In this document: piece by piece, positions 62,668-64,000 of the stretch
Layout: each line of letters starts with the position of its first letter
Numbering within the stretch: position 1 is the stretch's first letter
NCBI GenBank assembly: GCA_037446395.1
Contig: JBBIIP010000003.1
Span: forward strand, 62,001-126,000
Length of the DNA stretch: 64,000 nucleotides
Source: JAAYJT01 sp037446395
GTDB lineage: Bacteria; Bacteroidota; Bacteroidia; Bacteroidales; JAAYJT01
Direction of reading: 5' to 3'
Translations under genes and position numbers: made by a program
The notes under the pieces: generated by a model
The model's input: the letters and a program-made list of their open reading frames with translations, nothing else
What the model was told of the DNA's origin: nothing
The model's database searches: none

Positions 62668-63591
62668 TTATAATGCAATGCGGTTAATGGAAAGCTTCTC
62701 AAGGTTCATATTGCCATAGCCCATCTCGTGGCCCATTACAATGTGGAGGATATCTTTGGGTTCGCTTCCAAAGATTTTTGTAGCAGCGGCATCAATTGCC
62801 ACAACATCATTCGAAACAAGTAATTGTTTCATCAGCGAAACGTCTGCTTCAGAAACCCCCCGAGGTCCATTGCGGGTCATTACGCGGTAGGCATCCACCA
62901 CATTAAGGTCGGGTTTACGAAACGCCGCAAATTCGGCGATGCATTTATGGAGGTTGTTGCGGTGCCAGAAACGGCGGTCCCAAACAATGCCCATGAGGTT
63001 TTTCATTGCAATTGAAACCTTGGTCGAAGAATGATGCTTGAGAACAGGAACATTGATAAAAACATCGCAATTGAGAATCAATTCGTGCACTTTGGCTTTT
63101 TTCAAAACTTCGGCTCCTGGAATGTCCACTTCGCGATAATCGCGTTCAGAATTTCCGGTTACAACTTTTGCACCGGCACTTTTTGCTGCTGCTTCAATTC
63201 CACTATTCGAATAGCAGTTGGTCCATAAATCACATGTATTATCAAAAACAAATACTTCTTTTGCGCCTGCCTCGAAGCAGTGTTCAACAATGCGTTTCAC
63301 TAAACCGGGATGTGTATTTGCTCCCCTTTCAACCGATACATCCCAACCAATATTGGGTTTGACCACCACGGTTTGCCCTCGTGCTACAAATTTTCCGATT
63401 CCCCCGAGCGATTCTATGGCGCGATCAAACATCAGCTCGGGTTCTCCGTTACGCACAGCCACCAGGTTGTATGGAGCCTTGTTATTGGTTGGCTCTGCTC
63501 CCCAAAGGCTTGATAATCCCCCCAACTTAATAGCGGTTCCGGCAGCCAGTCCAGCGCCAATGGTTTTGGTGATAAAGTCTCTTCTTTTCAT
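62668..63591 (-). CDS. Tat-exported DUF362 protein
   Basis: A 307-residue DUF362 protein. The N-terminus is a twin-arginine signal (MKRRDFITKTIG plus a hydrophobic Gly/Ala stretch). The core has VVVKPNIGWDVS, NTHPGLVKRIVEHCFEAGAKEV, VPVLKHHSSTKVSIAMKNLMG (in parts LKHHSSTKVSI) and a C-terminal GSEPKDILHIVMGHEMG. DUF362 proteins often carry Fe-S or act with ferredoxins; function is not settled. The polyferredoxin-membrane fusion gene begins 10 bp after the stop, so the two are likely partners. Confidence 0.9.
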   Translation of the reverse strand: MKRRDFITKTIGAGLAAGTAIKLGGLSSLWGAEPTNNKAPYNLVAVRNGEPELMFDRAIESLGGIGKFVARGQTVVVKPNIGWDVSVERGANTHPGLVKRIVEHCFEAGAKEVFVFDNTCDLWTNCYSNSGIEAAAKSAGAKVVTGNSERDYREVDIPGAEVLKKAKVHELILNCDVFINVPVLKHHSSTKVSIAMKNLMGIVWDRRFWHRNNLHKCIAEFAAFRKPDLNVVDAYRVMTRNGPRGVSEADVSLMKQLLVSNDVVAIDAAATKIFGSEPKDILHIVMGHEMGYGNMNLEKLSINRIAL

Positions 63592-63728
63592 TTATCTGAT
63601 GTGTTTGGCTTCTGAGAGCAGATTGGGCTTCTCATCTTCAATATTTATTATTTCAAGCCGTAAAAATAGCCAAAGCTGTTAAATTATCATTCAAAAAATC
63701 AAAACACTGTATAACAGCTGAAAAAATT

Positions 63729-63736
63729 TAATTTTG
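63729..63736 (+). promoter_or_regulatory. Putative -7 box (TAATTTTG) for the membrane gene at the right edge
   Basis: An exact TAnnTTTG match 40 bp before the ATG at 63777; no clear -33 element. Confidence 0.35.
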
Positions 63737-63776
63737 CAAGAATTCATTATTTGGAAAAAACTAAATACGACATTAT

Positions 63777-64000
63777 ATGACTTCCATTTCAACCACCCTG
63801 ACCCCATTGCGGATACGCACTATTTTAATTGATGCGGCGGCAATTGCTTTCATTTATTTTATGCCCGCTCTATCGCACTTGCTGGCATTGCCGGTTTACC
63901 TGATCGAACCGATGCGTATGATGCTTATCCTGGCTCTAGTGCACACCACCAAGAGAAATGCCTACATTTTGGCCTTCACCTTGCCCTTGTTTTCTTATGC
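63777..64000 (+). CDS. Membrane protein, 3'-truncated by window edge
   Basis: The frame is open from the ATG at 63777 to the last base, about 74 residues, without any stop. Two or three hydrophobic segments are visible (TILIDAAAIAFIYFMPALSH, then MRMMLILALVH, then YILAFTLPLFSYA), joined by short charged loops with a TTKRNA turn. That suggests a multi-pass inner-membrane protein, perhaps of the ECF-transporter S-component kind, but the family cannot be assigned from so little. It diverges from the DUF362 gene. Confidence 0.6.
   Translation, partial: MTSISTTLTPLRIRTILIDAAAIAFIYFMPALSHLLALPVYLIEPMRMMLILALVHTTKRNAYILAFTLPLFSY

Noticed and set aside
1..64000. CRISPR arrays, insertion sequences, prophage or integrative elements
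   Set aside because: No regularly spaced repeats, transposase, integrase or phage structural gene was recognised, and gene content and style look uniform.

Overview
The window looks like a piece of a Bacteroidota chromosome, most likely Bacteroidales or a close anaerobic relative, taken from a scaffold that still has an assembly gap. Evidence for this: many start-proximal TAnnTTTG boxes (the Bacteroidota -7 promoter element) and little sign of Shine-Dalgarno spacing; several families typical of the phylum (DUF3822, short AMP nucleosidase, YjjG-type HAD, FucP-type sugar MFS, the single-chain long PurL, an orphan HsdR-N protein); and a pyruvate:ferredoxin oxidoreductase with several Fe-S proteins, which suggests an anaerobe. 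No insertion sequence, prophage, CRISPR array, SusCD pair or resistance gene was seen. Nearly all of the sequence is dense chromosomal coding DNA.

Layout. 1-11 kb: a truncated Na+/solute symporter, a DUF2461 protein, a predicted outer-membrane pair (PorV-like barrel plus a barrel protein with a helix-hairpin-helix region), an acyl-activating ligase, a POT peptide transporter, a YhcC-type radical SAM protein and a YjjG-type phosphatase. 11-16.4 kb, minus strand: rsfS-ftsH-LUD protein-DUF2007-cdsA-psd, joining ribosome silencing, membrane proteolysis and phospholipid synthesis; a small Cys-rich secreted protein follows, probably from its own promoter. birA diverges from rsfS, with a strong palindrome between them. 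16.5-27 kb: housekeeping genes (pyrE, Nudix, coaD, a TlpA-like protein lacking its thioredoxin domain, an rsmD operon, a two-domain aminolipid-type acyltransferase, an HsdR-N orphan, AMP nucleosidase and holA).

27-39 kb: an amino-sugar block (GH20 hexosaminidase, ROK kinase, sugar MFS), a lipid block (SDR plus two tandem long-chain acyl-CoA ligases, with an inverted repeat at the predicted transcription start), an esterase with a Na+ symporter, and deoD. 39-47 kb: purL, a YeiH-type transporter cut by a 100-N gap, a DEAD-box helicase beginning beyond the gap, and trxB. An uninterrupted reading frame running through the Ns is an artefact joining two unrelated genes.

47-64 kb: a compact SPFH / ribbon-helix-helix / GPP34 cassette, a GH2 beta-mannosidase, one tRNA-Pro(GGG) with promoter and terminator, dNK-folK, sppA, an e(P4)-like phosphatase, PFOR with a divergent dihydroorotate-dehydrogenase-like protein, and a redox pair made of a Tat-exported DUF362 protein and a NapH-like membrane protein fused to a polyferredoxin through an internal twin-arginine segment. 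The right edge cuts a membrane protein gene.

The best candidates for under-described biology are the SPFH-RHH-GPP34 cassette with its own candidate operator, the DUF362 / NapH-NapG-like fusion pair, and the palindromes at the rsfS/birA and SDR-fadD promoters. All database-type identifications here come from recognising motifs by eye, not from searches.
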